A DNA stretch of 64,000 bases from Planktothrix sp. PCC 11201 (GCF_900009135.1 NZ_LT797711.1:323505-387504); one strand, 5' to 3'. Positions 35,362 to 46,067 are shown, counted from the first letter of the stretch. Notes: generated by a model from the letters alone, not told the origin. A program made the numbers and translations.

Positions 35362-37008
35362 ATGAGTTATTGTATGACCGTAGGATGTTCCCATCCAGAA
35401 AATCTCAACTCAGCCGAATATTGTCAAGGTTGTGGTCAATTTCTATTACTCCAAAATCGTTATCTCGCCATAAAACCTTTAAGTCGGGGCGGTTTTGGTC
35501 GGACATTTTTGGCAATTGATCAACAAATTCCGTCCCATCCCTATTGTGTGATTAAACAATTCTTTGTGCAATATGAAAACCCCCAGGATTATCAAACCGC
35601 CGCTAAATTATTTCGTCAGGAAGCAGTGCGTTTAGATCAATTGGGAAAACATCCTCAAATTCCTCAACTGTTGGCTAACTTTGAACAAAATCAACAATTG
35701 TTTATTGTCCAAGAATATATTCAGGGAAAAACCCTATTTGATGAATTAAAACAAGATGGATTATTTACAGAAAAAAAAATTTGGCACGTTTTAAAACAAA
35801 TTCTGCCTATTTTACAATTTATTCATGAACAGAATATTATTCATCGAGATATTAAACCTGCTAATTTGATGCGACGTTGTTCTCTCCCCGCCTCTGGGGA
35901 CGAATCCTTAGATCCCGTGGTTGATTTAACCCAAATTCCTCCTACTATTCAAATGGGAGATCAAGAACAAGCTCAAATGAGTGCCAAACTCAAACAAAAA
36001 ATTAGTGATATTTTTTCAGAGGAAAATTCTGACTTGAAAATCAGTAAAAATCTCAATAAAAATGATATTGTTTTAATTGATTTTGGGATTTCTAAACTAT
36101 TAACAGGAACGGCTTTACTTGAGAGTGGAACTCGGATCGGAACACCGGATTTTGCTGCTCCTGAACAAATGAGAGGAAAGGTTTACCCCGCCAGTGATTT
36201 GTATAGTTTAGGAGTAACTTGTTTATATTTAATCACGGGAATTTCCCCCGGAAGATTATATGATGATCATGATGAAAAATGGAATTGGCGGAGTTATTTA
36301 CCCCCTCAACAAATTATTAGCGATCGCTTAGAAACCATTTTAAATAAATTAATTGCGATCGCCATTAATCAACGTTATAAATCCGCCGAAGCAGCCTTAA
36401 AAGCTATTCAATCTTCTGAAACGCCTGTGAATCTGGCGGTTAAACCTGTTATTCCTATTAGAAAAACATCTAAAAAAGTTATCCAGACTCCCGCTAAAAC
36501 ACCTAATTTATTAGAGAGAATTAAACAAAATTTAGGCTATCAGCCCTTAAATGATCCTTTAAAATCCGCCGTGGGAGTTGATTATACTCAACTCCAAACC
36601 CTCTTAGCTCAAAAACGCTGGAAACAAGCGGATCAAGAAACTTGGGCTGTCCTCTGTCAAGCCCTAAAAAAATCTAAAAAAACCTATTTATACGCCCAGG
36701 ATTTAGTAAATTTACCCTGTGAAGATCTACAAACCATTAATCATCTTTGGGTAAAATATAGTAATAGTCGCTTTGGATTTAGTATCCAAAATCAAATTTA
36801 TCAAACTGTCGAAGGAGATTATGGAAAATTTTGTCAGCAGGTGGGATGGTTAACCTATAATCCCCATAATCCTGATTATGGCATCGAATATAAAACATCC
36901 GCTCCTATTGGACATTTACCCACCCGCAATTGGATAGTTAGCACCGGAAAATGGTGGAAAAACCTAGAAATTTTAGCCGAAAAATTAGAAAGTTGTAAAA
37001 TTAATTAG
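35362..37008 (+). CDS. Ser/Thr protein kinase with GUN4 domain
   Basis: A 548-residue protein from ATG 35362, where MSYCMTVGC matches the usual 4-Cys N-terminus. A TTG at 35323 is also in frame. Zinc-ribbon-like cysteines (C4, C9, C21, C24) precede a Hanks-type kinase: glycine loop SRGGFGRTF, Lys65, HRDIKPAN (Asp163), DFG Asp240 and APE. An insert of roughly 55-60 residues, acidic and Gln-rich, sits between the catalytic loop and DFG. The C-terminal ~140 residues (405-545) are a GUN4 domain, which in other proteins binds porphyrins and activates Mg-chelatase. Signalling that senses tetrapyrroles is an attractive inference. Confidence 0.88.
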   Translation: MSYCMTVGCSHPENLNSAEYCQGCGQFLLLQNRYLAIKPLSRGGFGRTFLAIDQQIPSHPYCVIKQFFVQYENPQDYQTAAKLFRQEAVRLDQLGKHPQIPQLLANFEQNQQLFIVQEYIQGKTLFDELKQDGLFTEKKIWHVLKQILPILQFIHEQNIIHRDIKPANLMRRCSLPASGDESLDPVVDLTQIPPTIQMGDQEQAQMSAKLKQKISDIFSEENSDLKISKNLNKNDIVLIDFGISKLLTGTALLESGTRIGTPDFAAPEQMRGKVYPASDLYSLGVTCLYLITGISPGRLYDDHDEKWNWRSYLPPQQIISDRLETILNKLIAIAINQRYKSAEAALKAIQSSETPVNLAVKPVIPIRKTSKKVIQTPAKTPNLLERIKQNLGYQPLNDPLKSAVGVDYTQLQTLLAQKRWKQADQETWAVLCQALKKSKKTYLYAQDLVNLPCEDLQTINHLWVKYSNSRFGFSIQNQIYQTVEGDYGKFCQQVGWLTYNPHNPDYGIEYKTSAPIGHLPTRNWIVSTGKWWKNLEILAEKLESCKIN

Positions 37009-37198
37009 TAATGAATAAAAACCCAGTTTTTCCCAGAATACCTTCACCTTGATTATCCTTCTTTGTGTCTTCGTGCCTTTGTGGTTACTTTAAAAAGACT
37101 ACGGTATTGTCGAAAAAATAGGGTTTTTATGGTATAGCAGTTGCCACATCTATTAGGACATTCTTGAAAGCTAAAAGCTACTTATAGTAAGTATTTAC

Positions 37199-37233
37199 CT
37201 ATTGCCCATTGCCCATTCCCTATTGCCTCTTGC
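37199..37233. repeat. Heptamer repeat (CCCATTG)n
   Basis: CATTGCCCATTGCCCATTCC and related units form a short tract just beyond the 3' end of the hypothetical gene at 37242. It belongs to the same class as the other cyanobacterial heptamer repeats here. Confidence 0.6.
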
Positions 37234-37241
37234 TATATAAT

Positions 37242-37781
37242 TCAATTAGCAGCAATCGGTTGTACAAACTGTTGATTGGCTCGCACAAAACAGTGGGAAG
37301 GAACGCTGGTTTGATCGGTTTTTTCAACATAAATCCAAGGTTGTTGTTTCGTATCGTAAACCACACCAAACCCCGCCGGGCCTAAATTAATTTCAAAGTC
37401 CTGTCCTGGGGGAAGTTTTCCAACCACAGGCCAATTTTCAATATTTAATTCGGTTTTATTACCGGGATTTTCTAATTGTGAATAATTGGTATTTCCTAAC
37501 ATCCGACAATCAATTCCTTGAATATTGGATTGGGCTGCTTCCCAGGAAAAATGGGGCGATCGCTGATAATCTCCATTCGCCCGAGGTTGGGGAATAGACC
37601 CCTCCTCTGTCTGGGTTTGGGTAACGGGAGACTCCGAACTTAATCCGCCGTTATCAAGGGGGACTTGGGAAGGTGTATTGAGGGAATTTTGACAGGCGAT
37701 CGCCCGGACACCGATCCCCGTTAACACCAAACCCAAACCCAAAGATAAAATCACCGATCTTAAATCATTTTTAGCGGTCAT
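37242..37781 (-). CDS. Exported hypothetical protein coupled to miaB
   Basis: A 179-residue protein from the ATG at 37781. An N-terminal hydrophobic stretch ([20 protein letters not shown]) looks like a signal peptide or lipoprotein signal ending at a cysteine. A Ser/Pro/Gln-rich linker and a C-terminal domain with two cysteines (GIDCRMLGN and SHCFVRANQ) follow. Its start codon overlaps the miaB stop codon as ATGA, so translation is probably coupled. I do not recognise the family, and a link to tRNA modification is not implied. Confidence 0.65.
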   Translation of the reverse strand: MTAKNDLRSVILSLGLGLVLTGIGVRAIACQNSLNTPSQVPLDNGGLSSESPVTQTQTEEGSIPQPRANGDYQRSPHFSWEAAQSNIQGIDCRMLGNTNYSQLENPGNKTELNIENWPVVGKLPPGQDFEINLGPAGFGVVYDTKQQPWIYVEKTDQTSVPSHCFVRANQQFVQPIAAN

Positions 37782-39136
37782 ACAGGTATACACAACTCAA
37801 CAGGTTCCCCAGTTAAACTAAAGGGTCTTACCTGGGTTATTTTCACTTTCACCTGTTGACCTTTCAATTCCGCTAAATTTCCTGAGAAAAAGGTTAACCG
37901 ATTTCCCCGGGTGCGTCCCATCACTTGAGATGGATCTTTAGAGTTTGTACCTTCGACTAACACTTCTTCAATTCTGCCCAAATAACGCTGGGAACGTTCA
38001 GCCGCCTTCACAGAAACTAAGCGATTTAATTGTTGTAACCGATCGGCTTTTACCTCCTCACTCAGTTGATTTTCCCACAACGCCGCCGGAGTTCCAGGAC
38101 GGGGAGAATAGGCGGCGGTATTTAATAAATCAAAGCCAATATCATCCACTAATTTCATGGTATTTTCAAACTGTTCCTCGGTTTCCCCTGGAAAGCCCAC
38201 AATCGCATCCGCACTAATAGAAGCATCGGGGATATATTCCCGAATGGTATGAATAATTTGGCGATATTTTTCTTGAGTATAACCCCGGGACATGGCTTTC
38301 AAAAGTTGATTATCTCCCGACTGAAAGGGAATATGAAAATGTTCACAAATTTTCGGAAGTTCTGCACAGGCTTGAATTAATCTTTTGGTAAAATAACGGG
38401 GGTGACTGGTGGCAAATCTAATCCGTTCGATGCCAGGAACATCATGAATAAAATATAATAAATCCGTAAAATTATATAAATTCCGACCTCCAGGACTTGA
38501 ACCGGGCAAATCGCGGCCGTAGGCGTCAATATTTTGCCCTAATAACGTGATTTCTTTATACCCTAAACGGCTTAATTCTTCGATTTCTTCTCGAATAGCT
38601 TCTGGGCGGCGCGATTGTTCAATCCCGCGGACATTGGGAACCACACAATAGGTACACCGTTCATTACAACCATAAATCACATTAACCCAGGCTGTTACCT
38701 GACTATCTCGACGGGGTTTTGTAATATCTTCGATGATTTCTATGGGTTCTGTTGCAACAATTTGATTGCCTTGAAAGACCTGTTCTAATAAGTCTTGTAA
38801 ACGGTTAGCGTGTTGTGGCCCCATCACCAAATCCACTTCAGGAACCCGACGCAGTAGGGTTTCTCCTTCCTGTTGGGCAACACATCCGGCGACAATAATG
38901 GTTAAATTTGGTTCTTCCTGTTTGCGTTTTGCCTGTCTTCCTAAATAGGAATAAACCTTTTGTTCGGCATTATCTCGAATCGTACAAGTGTTATAAAGAA
39001 TCACATTGGCATCATTGGGATCTTCGGTAAAATCAAAGCCCATTTCTTCTAAAACGCCAGCCATGCGTTCGGAGTCGGCTTTGTTCATCTGACAGCCGAA
39101 AGTTGTAATATGATAACGTTGGGAATTTGTAGTCAT
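37778..39136 (-). CDS. miaB: tRNA-2-methylthio-N6-dimethylallyladenosine synthase
   Basis: A 452-residue radical-SAM methylthiotransferase that adds the 2-methylthio group to i6A37 of tRNAs. The N-terminal MTTase domain supplies cluster cysteines C15, C51 and C85. The radical-SAM motif is [10 protein letters not shown] (C157, C161, C164). A C-terminal TRAM domain ([30 protein letters not shown]) binds RNA. Length and motifs are normal and complete. It overlaps the next gene by 4 bp (ATGA). Confidence 0.96.
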   Translation of the reverse strand: MTTNSQRYHITTFGCQMNKADSERMAGVLEEMGFDFTEDPNDANVILYNTCTIRDNAEQKVYSYLGRQAKRKQEEPNLTIIVAGCVAQQEGETLLRRVPEVDLVMGPQHANRLQDLLEQVFQGNQIVATEPIEIIEDITKPRRDSQVTAWVNVIYGCNERCTYCVVPNVRGIEQSRRPEAIREEIEELSRLGYKEITLLGQNIDAYGRDLPGSSPGGRNLYNFTDLLYFIHDVPGIERIRFATSHPRYFTKRLIQACAELPKICEHFHIPFQSGDNQLLKAMSRGYTQEKYRQIIHTIREYIPDASISADAIVGFPGETEEQFENTMKLVDDIGFDLLNTAAYSPRPGTPAALWENQLSEEVKADRLQQLNRLVSVKAAERSQRYLGRIEEVLVEGTNSKDPSQVMGRTRGNRLTFFSGNLAELKGQQVKVKITQVRPFSLTGEPVELCIPV

Positions 39137-39242
39137 CGAATTTTAGAAGTCTCCTATGTCTATAAAAAGGTTAATTCTGCCTTTCTATACAGTTGATTAT
39201 AATTCATTTTGTCTATTTTTGTGAAATTTACGTTTGAAAACG

Positions 39243-39410
39243 ATGAAACCCAAACAGATTGTCTACACGGTGGCTGCCATTTCGATTATTGGGTCTTTCC
39301 TATTAACGACTCAAAACCCGGCTTTAGAATTATCATTTTTGGTCGGATTTTTATTAGCGATTTTAACCAAAGGAATTAGAAAACGGCGTTCTGTGTCTAA
39401 AGATATTTAA
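39243..39410 (+). CDS. Small membrane protein, 55 residues
   Basis: An ATG-started frame with hydrophobic segments (about 7-21 and 31-43) and a basic tail (KGIRKRRSVSK). The start KPKQIVYTVAAISIIG and the positive C-terminus give a sensible two-helix small membrane protein. It lies alone in the 383-bp spacer between divergent miaB and the toxin-antitoxin pair. The rest of that spacer shows nothing else clear. Family unknown. Confidence 0.45.
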   Translation: MKPKQIVYTVAAISIIGSFLLTTQNPALELSFLVGFLLAILTKGIRKRRSVSKDI

Positions 39411-39519
39411 AGATTATTCTTGAAACTGGCAATGATGCTGAATTTGGAAAATTTATCACAAATTCAATATTATCGCTTATACTAAAATTATACCATCAAT
39501 CATTTTAGGTATAACCCTG

Positions 39520-39765
39520 ATGAGTGTTCTGATTCCAGATGAGATCCTCCGAGCTACAAAGATGACTGAGGATGAATTGAAGTTAGAAATTGCTATTTTG
39601 CTATATCAGCAAGAAAAAATTAGTAGTGGTAAAGCTCGGACTTGGACTAAGCTAACTGTGATTGAGTTTCAACATGAACTTGCTAAAAGAGGTTTGTGTA
39701 TCAACTATGGCGTAGAGGATTTTGAAGCAGATATAAAAACATTGCAATCAATGGGGTTATTGTGA
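39520..39765 (+). CDS. UPF0175 family protein (putative antitoxin)
   Basis: An 81-residue protein with the UPF0175 features IPDEILRATKMTEDELKLEIAILLYQQEKIS and C-terminal YGVEDFEADIKTLQSMG, a helix-turn-helix-like fold. It overlaps the following DUF3368 gene by 4 bp (GTGA), the common UPF0175-DUF3368 arrangement predicted as a type II toxin-antitoxin module. As the first gene it is the likely antitoxin and autoregulator. A decayed relative lies at 16172. Confidence 0.85.
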   Translation: MSVLIPDEILRATKMTEDELKLEIAILLYQQEKISSGKARTWTKLTVIEFQHELAKRGLCINYGVEDFEADIKTLQSMGLL

Positions 39766-40256
39766 TTGTTGTTAGTGATACTTCACCTATTACCAATTTA
39801 GCCGCAATTGGGAAATTAGAACTGCTGGAAAAACTTTATACTCGTGTACTCATTCCCACAGCCGTTTATAATGAAATGGTAGGAGTTGAATCTCTAGTTC
39901 CTGGTGCTGTAGAAGTTCAAACATTACCTTGGATTGTCACTCAATCTGTTGTCAATTATGAGCGAGTAAAAGAAATATTGGAAAGCCAAGAAAATATTGA
40001 TTTGGGGGAAGCAGAAGCAATTGTACTGACTTTAGAATTAAGTGCTGACCTTCTGTTAATCGATGAACGTCGAGGTAGATTATTAGCAGCAGAATATGGG
40101 TTAAAAGTAACAGGTTTACTAGGAGTTTTACTACAAGCTAAACGGAATGGTTTGCTCTTGATTCTTAAACCGCTTCTTGACCAACTAATTGACGAAGCGG
40201 ACTTTCGAGTTAGTCACGAGTTATACACAACTATTTTGCAAGCTGCGGGTGAGTAA
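39762..40256 (+). CDS. DUF3368 PIN-like protein (putative toxin)
   Basis: A 164-residue protein starting at GTG that overlaps the antitoxin stop codon. PIN-like acidic residues are seen in VVSDTSPITNLAAIG, NIDLGEAEAIVLTLEL and LLIDERRGR, the layout of the DUF3368 family. PIN toxins are Mg-dependent ribonucleases. The family prediction is good, but activity is unproven. The gene is intact, so the module may be functional. Confidence 0.85.
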   Translation: MIVVSDTSPITNLAAIGKLELLEKLYTRVLIPTAVYNEMVGVESLVPGAVEVQTLPWIVTQSVVNYERVKEILESQENIDLGEAEAIVLTLELSADLLLIDERRGRLLAAEYGLKVTGLLGVLLQAKRNGLLLILKPLLDQLIDEADFRVSHELYTTILQAAGE

Positions 40257-40302
40257 CCTACTCATAAAAGACTTGTTTTATTTCCATATCCTCTGAATAA
40301 GG

Positions 40303-41067
40303 TTAAACCTCTCCAATATCTAAACCCAAAGCTTCAGCAATTTGTTCATTCGTTAACCCCATTTCTCGTAACCGAGGAATAGCATTCCGCCGAGATTGTT
40401 CAGCAATTTCTGCCCTTAAATGTTCCTTTTCAGCCAGTTCTTTTCCGGTGGGAATAATAACTCCTTGATCATCGCACCACCGTAACCAAAGCTCCTGTTT
40501 TTCTTCATAGATTCCTGACCAAATAGTTAATCCTAAACCAATTTGTTCTAACCAAAATATTGATTGATTTTCAATTTCTGTTGTTTCCAATAATTGATAG
40601 TGTCCCTCGCGTAGAACATAAACTCGTAATAAAATATCGCCCAATTGTTGTAAAGGGTCAAATACAACATAATAGGTGACCCGCATCCGTGCATAATTAA
40701 TTAACTTACTGCCAAGTTCATTTCCTTCTTGATTAGAAACAATTTCAATTACCACATCGGGCGGTTTACCAAACTCCCAAATAAAATAAGTCCGATTTCG
40801 TTTTTCTCGAAAATCTGGTGGGACTTCCACATCTAAAGATAAAAATACATCCGGTACAATGGGAGGATGACGGAGTGCATAGAAAATACCCACATTGGCA
40901 TCCGCTAAAAATGTTGAATTTTCTCCCAATCTTTGCCAAGAACTATATAAACATTCAACTAATAAACGCTGTAACTTTGCAGATAGAAAATTATCCACAG
41001 GAGTATCATCCTCGGTAATAACTTCTGTTAAATCAATTGTTGGAGGTTGAATTGGTGTGACAGACAT
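40303..41067 (-). CDS. Uma2 family protein (DUF820) with C-terminal helical tail
   Basis: A 254-residue Uma2 protein with the core motifs VFLSLDVEVP and PDVVIEIVSNQEGNELGSK, where Asp, Glu and Lys would form the PD-(D/E)XK site. The C-terminus continues as a charged helix ending RLREMGLTNEQIAEALGLDIGEV. That tail resembles transposase- or antitoxin-type helix-turn-helix ends often attached to cyanobacterial Uma2 proteins. It is longer than the copy at 15576 and not a recent duplicate of it. Biological role unknown. Confidence 0.85.
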   Translation of the reverse strand: MSVTPIQPPTIDLTEVITEDDTPVDNFLSAKLQRLLVECLYSSWQRLGENSTFLADANVGIFYALRHPPIVPDVFLSLDVEVPPDFREKRNRTYFIWEFGKPPDVVIEIVSNQEGNELGSKLINYARMRVTYYVVFDPLQQLGDILLRVYVLREGHYQLLETTEIENQSIFWLEQIGLGLTIWSGIYEEKQELWLRWCDDQGVIIPTGKELAEKEHLRAEIAEQSRRNAIPRLREMGLTNEQIAEALGLDIGEV

Positions 41068-41119
41068 AATTATTCATGCTATCTGTTTATAGACCATTAT
41101 AGCAATTCTTGCCAACATT

Positions 41120-41168
41120 GTAGGGGTTGGGTCTTCAAACCCAAACAATTTTTTTTAAAAACCCCTAC
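41120..41168. repeat. GTAGGGGTTGGGT inverted repeat
   Basis: A 49-bp element with GTAGGGGTT at one end and AACCCCTAC at the other, plus an internal TTGGGTCTTCAAACCCAA hairpin. It is a distant form of the GTAGGGGCGGGTT family. It lies between the Uma2 gene and the peptidase gene 3' end. Confidence 0.65.
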
Positions 41169-41180
41169 AGTGAAATGGGT

Positions 41181-43094
41181 TTATTTTGCAGGTTTAAAAC
41201 CAAAGACCTTGGCATAAAAACCAAATTCACCATCAATAGCAAGTTTAATATTTTCTGCTTTTCTGAAGCCATGTTGCTCTCCTTCAAACAGAACATAATC
41301 CACCGTAACACCCTTAGCTTTTAACGCTTCTACCATCATTTCTGCTTGGTTGGGAGGCACAATTTTATCCTCTGACCCCTGAAAAAATATCACCGGACAG
41401 GATAATTTATCAACGTGATAAATCGGAGAACGCTGTTGATAAATAGCCTTTTCTTCAGGATAAACCCCAATTAAACCATCCAAATAACGGGATTCAAATT
41501 TATGGGTATCGGTTGCTAAAGCTGCTAAATCACTGACTCCATAATAACTCGCCCCCGCCTTAAATACATCCTTAAATGTTAAAGCACATAAAGTGGTATA
41601 ACCGCCCGCACTTCCGCCTGCAATTGCCATGCGGTTTCCATCGACTAAACCCTGTTCTGCCAGATATTTTGCCCCGTTACAACAATCATCAACATCCACA
41701 ATTCCCCAACTTTTATTTAACCGTTGACGGTACTCCCGTCCATAACCCGTACTTCCCCCATAATTGACATCTAAAACGGCAAATCCTCGACTTGTCCAGT
41801 ATTGAATTTTTAAGCTCAAACTACTAGAAGTTGCTGATGTTGGCCCCCCATGACTTTTCACAACTAAAGGCGGTTTTTCTGCCTCTGAAACTTGATAATC
41901 TTTGTTTTGAGGCGGATAGAAAAATCCATAGGCGGTTTTCCCATTTTCTGTCGGAAATTCTATGGGTTGTGGGACGGATAAATAGCCTTTATCTAGTACA
42001 ATTTGACTGGAACGCCGTAATACTTCTAGTTCTCCTGTTTCTAAATTAAGCCGTACAATAGCACTACTTTCAGTAGGAGAACTCCCAATAAATAAGACTT
42101 GATTTCCAGAAACGGTCAAGCTATCAATTGCAGTATAAGGAATATCAATATCCTCTAATTTATGAGTTTGAGTATCTAAACTCGCTAGATAGGAAGTACC
42201 CTTTTTACTGTAGGTACAAATAATTTTTTCTGCCGAACTAAACCCATAGGTTGACATGGAAAATACCCACAGGGGTAAACCAAATTCCGCCGCCATGGGA
42301 TGTAACGCTTCTATATCTCCTGTATAGCGATATAAGTTCCACCAATTCGAGCGATCGCTAACAAAATATAAGATTCCATCCGGTGACCATTGGGGTTGAA
42401 AAATCGATTCTTCTAAACCCCCCGCAATTAATTGTTTTTCTCCTAATAACCCCTGGGAATTAACCTCAGCCACCCATAATTCCGTCCCATCCCAAGGCAT
42501 ATTCGGATGATTCCATGAAATCCAAGATAATTTGTTACCATCAGGGCTTAAACGAGGAAAAGCATAAAAATCATTTCCCTCAACTAAAACCCGAATATCC
42601 TCACTATTATTCAGATTAATACTAACAATTGTATTAACAGGTTCTCCCCCTTGGGTATGATCTTCTCTGACACAAATTAACCGTTGATTTTGAGCATCAA
42701 TTATCCCATCTGCATAACGATATTCTGCTTCTGGAGTAATAGGTTCGGGAGTAATTTGATAGGGGGTATTTTCCCCTTGAATGTTCTGTTTGTAAAGACG
42801 TTGATCAACAAAATTAGAAAAATAAACTGTTCCTTGATTAACAATATAGGAACCCCCGCCATATTCATGAACACGAGTTCTAACATTAAAAGATTGAGGT
42901 GTAACATCATTTAATTGTTGGTCAGGTGTTAGACGAACAATAACGCTGCGTCCTGCTTCCGATGGCCGTCCTTCTATCCAATAAATATTATCCCCATCCC
43001 AGCTTACTCCCCCTAGTCCAACGGTTCCTTCTACCATTAAATCGGCGGTAATTGGAGATTTCCAAGTTCCGTATTTTTCAGTTTTTTTGCTCAT
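41181..43094 (-). CDS. S9 family serine peptidase (acylaminoacyl/DPP-like)
   Basis: A 637-residue prolyl-oligopeptidase-family enzyme. An N-terminal beta-propeller (about 1-370, with repeats such as FPRLSPDGNKLSWISW and QPQWSPDGILYFVSD) precedes an alpha/beta-hydrolase domain. The catalytic Ser lies in GGSAGGYTTL, Asp in FQGSEDKIVPP and His in FEGEQHGFR. No signal peptide is evident, so it is probably a cytosolic oligopeptidase trimming N-blocked or proline-containing peptides. Normal length, single-gene unit. Confidence 0.9.
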   Translation of the reverse strand: MSKKTEKYGTWKSPITADLMVEGTVGLGGVSWDGDNIYWIEGRPSEAGRSVIVRLTPDQQLNDVTPQSFNVRTRVHEYGGGSYIVNQGTVYFSNFVDQRLYKQNIQGENTPYQITPEPITPEAEYRYADGIIDAQNQRLICVREDHTQGGEPVNTIVSINLNNSEDIRVLVEGNDFYAFPRLSPDGNKLSWISWNHPNMPWDGTELWVAEVNSQGLLGEKQLIAGGLEESIFQPQWSPDGILYFVSDRSNWWNLYRYTGDIEALHPMAAEFGLPLWVFSMSTYGFSSAEKIICTYSKKGTSYLASLDTQTHKLEDIDIPYTAIDSLTVSGNQVLFIGSSPTESSAIVRLNLETGELEVLRRSSQIVLDKGYLSVPQPIEFPTENGKTAYGFFYPPQNKDYQVSEAEKPPLVVKSHGGPTSATSSSLSLKIQYWTSRGFAVLDVNYGGSTGYGREYRQRLNKSWGIVDVDDCCNGAKYLAEQGLVDGNRMAIAGGSAGGYTTLCALTFKDVFKAGASYYGVSDLAALATDTHKFESRYLDGLIGVYPEEKAIYQQRSPIYHVDKLSCPVIFFQGSEDKIVPPNQAEMMVEALKAKGVTVDYVLFEGEQHGFRKAENIKLAIDGEFGFYAKVFGFKPAK

Positions 43095-43137
43095 ATTTTG
43101 ATGATCTGATTTTTGACAATATTAAAAATTTTAACAC

Positions 43138-43184
43138 TTGTAGTGAGTCCTTTAGGACTCTGAGGCGTGAACGCCTCACTACAA
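43138..43184. repeat. 47-bp palindromic element overlapping a gene end
   Basis: Ends TTGTAGTGAG and CTCACTACAA are exact inverted repeats, enclosing AGTCCTTTAGGACT and GAGGCGTGAACGCCTC hairpins. The element supplies the last codons and TAG stop of the gene at 43179-43604. A half copy (AGCCCTAAAGGGCTTACTAC) is at about 61585-61604. Confidence 0.75.
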
Positions 43185-43604
43185 GGAACCTGGTAAAATT
43201 CCGAGTTGTAAATTCTCGCCAATTTGGTAAATATAAGCATCTTCAACCAACATTCGATTAACTATACTATTGGTCATGCGTCTTCCTGATAAGTCTATAT
43301 TCCAATGTTGTTGATCTTGACTTAAGCCCTGAATTAATTCATCGTTAGGACTAACAGCGACAATTGCTGTCCAATCAATTTTTAATTCGGGTTTAACTTC
43401 GCGAAAAACGGATAATATCTGCTCATAAGTTTTAAGAGGCCCTTCATCATCATAGAGAGGTAAAGCAAACATCAGATGCCATGTTTCCGGTTCTGTCGCA
43501 TACAGCCACAAAGCTGAATGAATTGATACACCTGCGGTATTGAGAGCATCTATTAATCTTTGACCTTCTTCTATTTCTTGATTTACCAATGTTGCTGTAG
43601 CCAT
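43179..43604 (-). CDS. Hypothetical partner of the HEPN protein
   Basis: A 141-residue soluble protein from an ATG that lies inside the 3' end of the HEPN gene (22-bp overlap, different frame). Features are an acidic N-terminal helix (NQEIEEGQRLIDALNTAGVS), LWLYATEPETWHLMFALPLYDDEGP and the ending NRMLVEDAYIYQI. I have seen similar sequences only as unnamed proteins next to HEPN genes. The overlapping arrangement suggests co-translation and a toxin-antitoxin-like or nucleotide-sensing pair. No nucleotidyltransferase motif is visible. Confidence 0.65.
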   Translation of the reverse strand: MATATLVNQEIEEGQRLIDALNTAGVSIHSALWLYATEPETWHLMFALPLYDDEGPLKTYEQILSVFREVKPELKIDWTAIVAVSPNDELIQGLSQDQQHWNIDLSGRRMTNSIVNRMLVEDAYIYQIGENLQLGILPGSL

Positions 43605-43984
43605 TGTAAAACTCCGTGATTAGGATCGGTAATTGCTGAGTAAATATCGTGGGCTTCTTTTTGGTTATATTTTTTATAACGGCTTTCTTCTGACCATACT
43701 TTAATTATTAACCATTGAGCTTTATAGGTTAACTCTAATTGTTCAAGAATATCATACCCAGCAAGTTGCGCCAGTTCTTTTAAATCATGGGTGTAAATTT
43801 TCCTCACACTTTTTAGGTCAGGGAAATCATATTGTTGAGTTTTTTTAGCGATGCAAGCCTTCAAAGCACATTCAATCACATAACCGCTTAGATAGTAAGC
43901 ACCGGAATATTGGTGATTGTCTAAAAGCACTTTTGCGTCTTGAAGTCGAGTAAGTGCTAATTCCTGGAAATCCTGTCTATTCAA
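43583..43984 (-). CDS. HEPN domain protein
   Basis: A 133-residue all-helical protein starting at TTG 12 nt after a strong GGAGG site. The core YLSGYVIECALKACIAKK and THDLKELAQLAG are typical of HEPN domains. Two R-x4-6-H-like candidates exist (RKIYTH and the SRYKKYNQKEAH region), but neither is a clear canonical RNase motif. HEPN proteins in operons are often RNase toxins or their structural relatives. It overlaps its downstream partner gene and should be read as a two-gene module. Confidence 0.8.
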   Translation of the reverse strand: MNRQDFQELALTRLQDAKVLLDNHQYSGAYYLSGYVIECALKACIAKKTQQYDFPDLKSVRKIYTHDLKELAQLAGYDILEQLELTYKAQWLIIKVWSEESRYKKYNQKEAHDIYSAITDPNHGVLQWLQQHW

Positions 43985-44120
43985 AAAATTAGTATACCTC
44001 CAAAAAACTCGCCCTATTGATTATAGAACCCATTTTAATATCTTTTAAACTTGCCTTTTTCAATCAGCAACCGAACAGAGACAGATTAACCCGACCTACC
44101 GATAATGACGGATTTCCGAA

Positions 44121-44147
44121 CTAGCACTCGAAACCCTTGAGTGCTAA
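44121..44147 (+). promoter_or_regulatory. CIRCE operator (HrcA binding site)
   Basis: CTAGCACTC-N9-GAGTGCTAA matches the CIRCE consensus TTAGCACTC-N9-GAGTGCTAA at all but the first base. It lies 32 bp before the groEL ATG. HrcA is expected to repress the gene at normal temperature and release it on heat shock. Confidence 0.97.
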
Positions 44148-44170
44148 AGTAACTTATTGGTGATTAATGA

Positions 44171-45856
<1,686 letters not shown>

Positions 45857-45868
45857 TAAGAAACCTAT

Positions 45869-45934
45869 CCTCGGCGATTAGAAATCGCGGCTATACAGAC
45901 GAAACCCACCTTCGTGGGTTAGAAACCTGAGTTT
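45869..45934. repeat. 66-bp spacer repeat, copy 1
   Basis: This copy contains GCGATTAGAAATCGC and ACCCACCTTCGTGGGT hairpins and ends AGAAACCTGAGTTTT. A second direct copy with small changes is at 46121-46186. The hairpins could serve as a groEL transcript end. Confidence 0.7.
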
Positions 45935-45990
45935 TCTCTTAGGACTTGGTTTCTGTAGAATACTTTTAACTTACACCGCCGGGAAGTCCC

Positions 45991-46067
45991 CCGCTCTACC
46001 TGTACCCAGGTGAGCGGTGGGATCAAAGGCGGGTCAACGTAGGTACGGAGTTGACCAAATCTTTTTT
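45991..46067 (+). terminator. Structured stretch ending in an intrinsic-terminator-like hairpin
   Basis: A first hairpin pairs CCGCTC-ACCTG with CAGGT-GAGCGG (45991-46017, one bulge). A second, GGTCAAC...GTTGACC (46032-46056), is followed by AAATCTTTTTT. TTAC lies just before and TCAA just after the first hairpin, which resembles IS200/IS605-type ends. It may be a terminator for groEL, a small RNA or an IS remnant. Confidence 0.5.

Noticed and set aside
43583-43984. Classical HEPN/MNT toxin-antitoxin pair
   Set aside because: The partner at 43179 has no GSxxxGxxxxxSD-type nucleotidyltransferase motif, so the MNT label does not fit.
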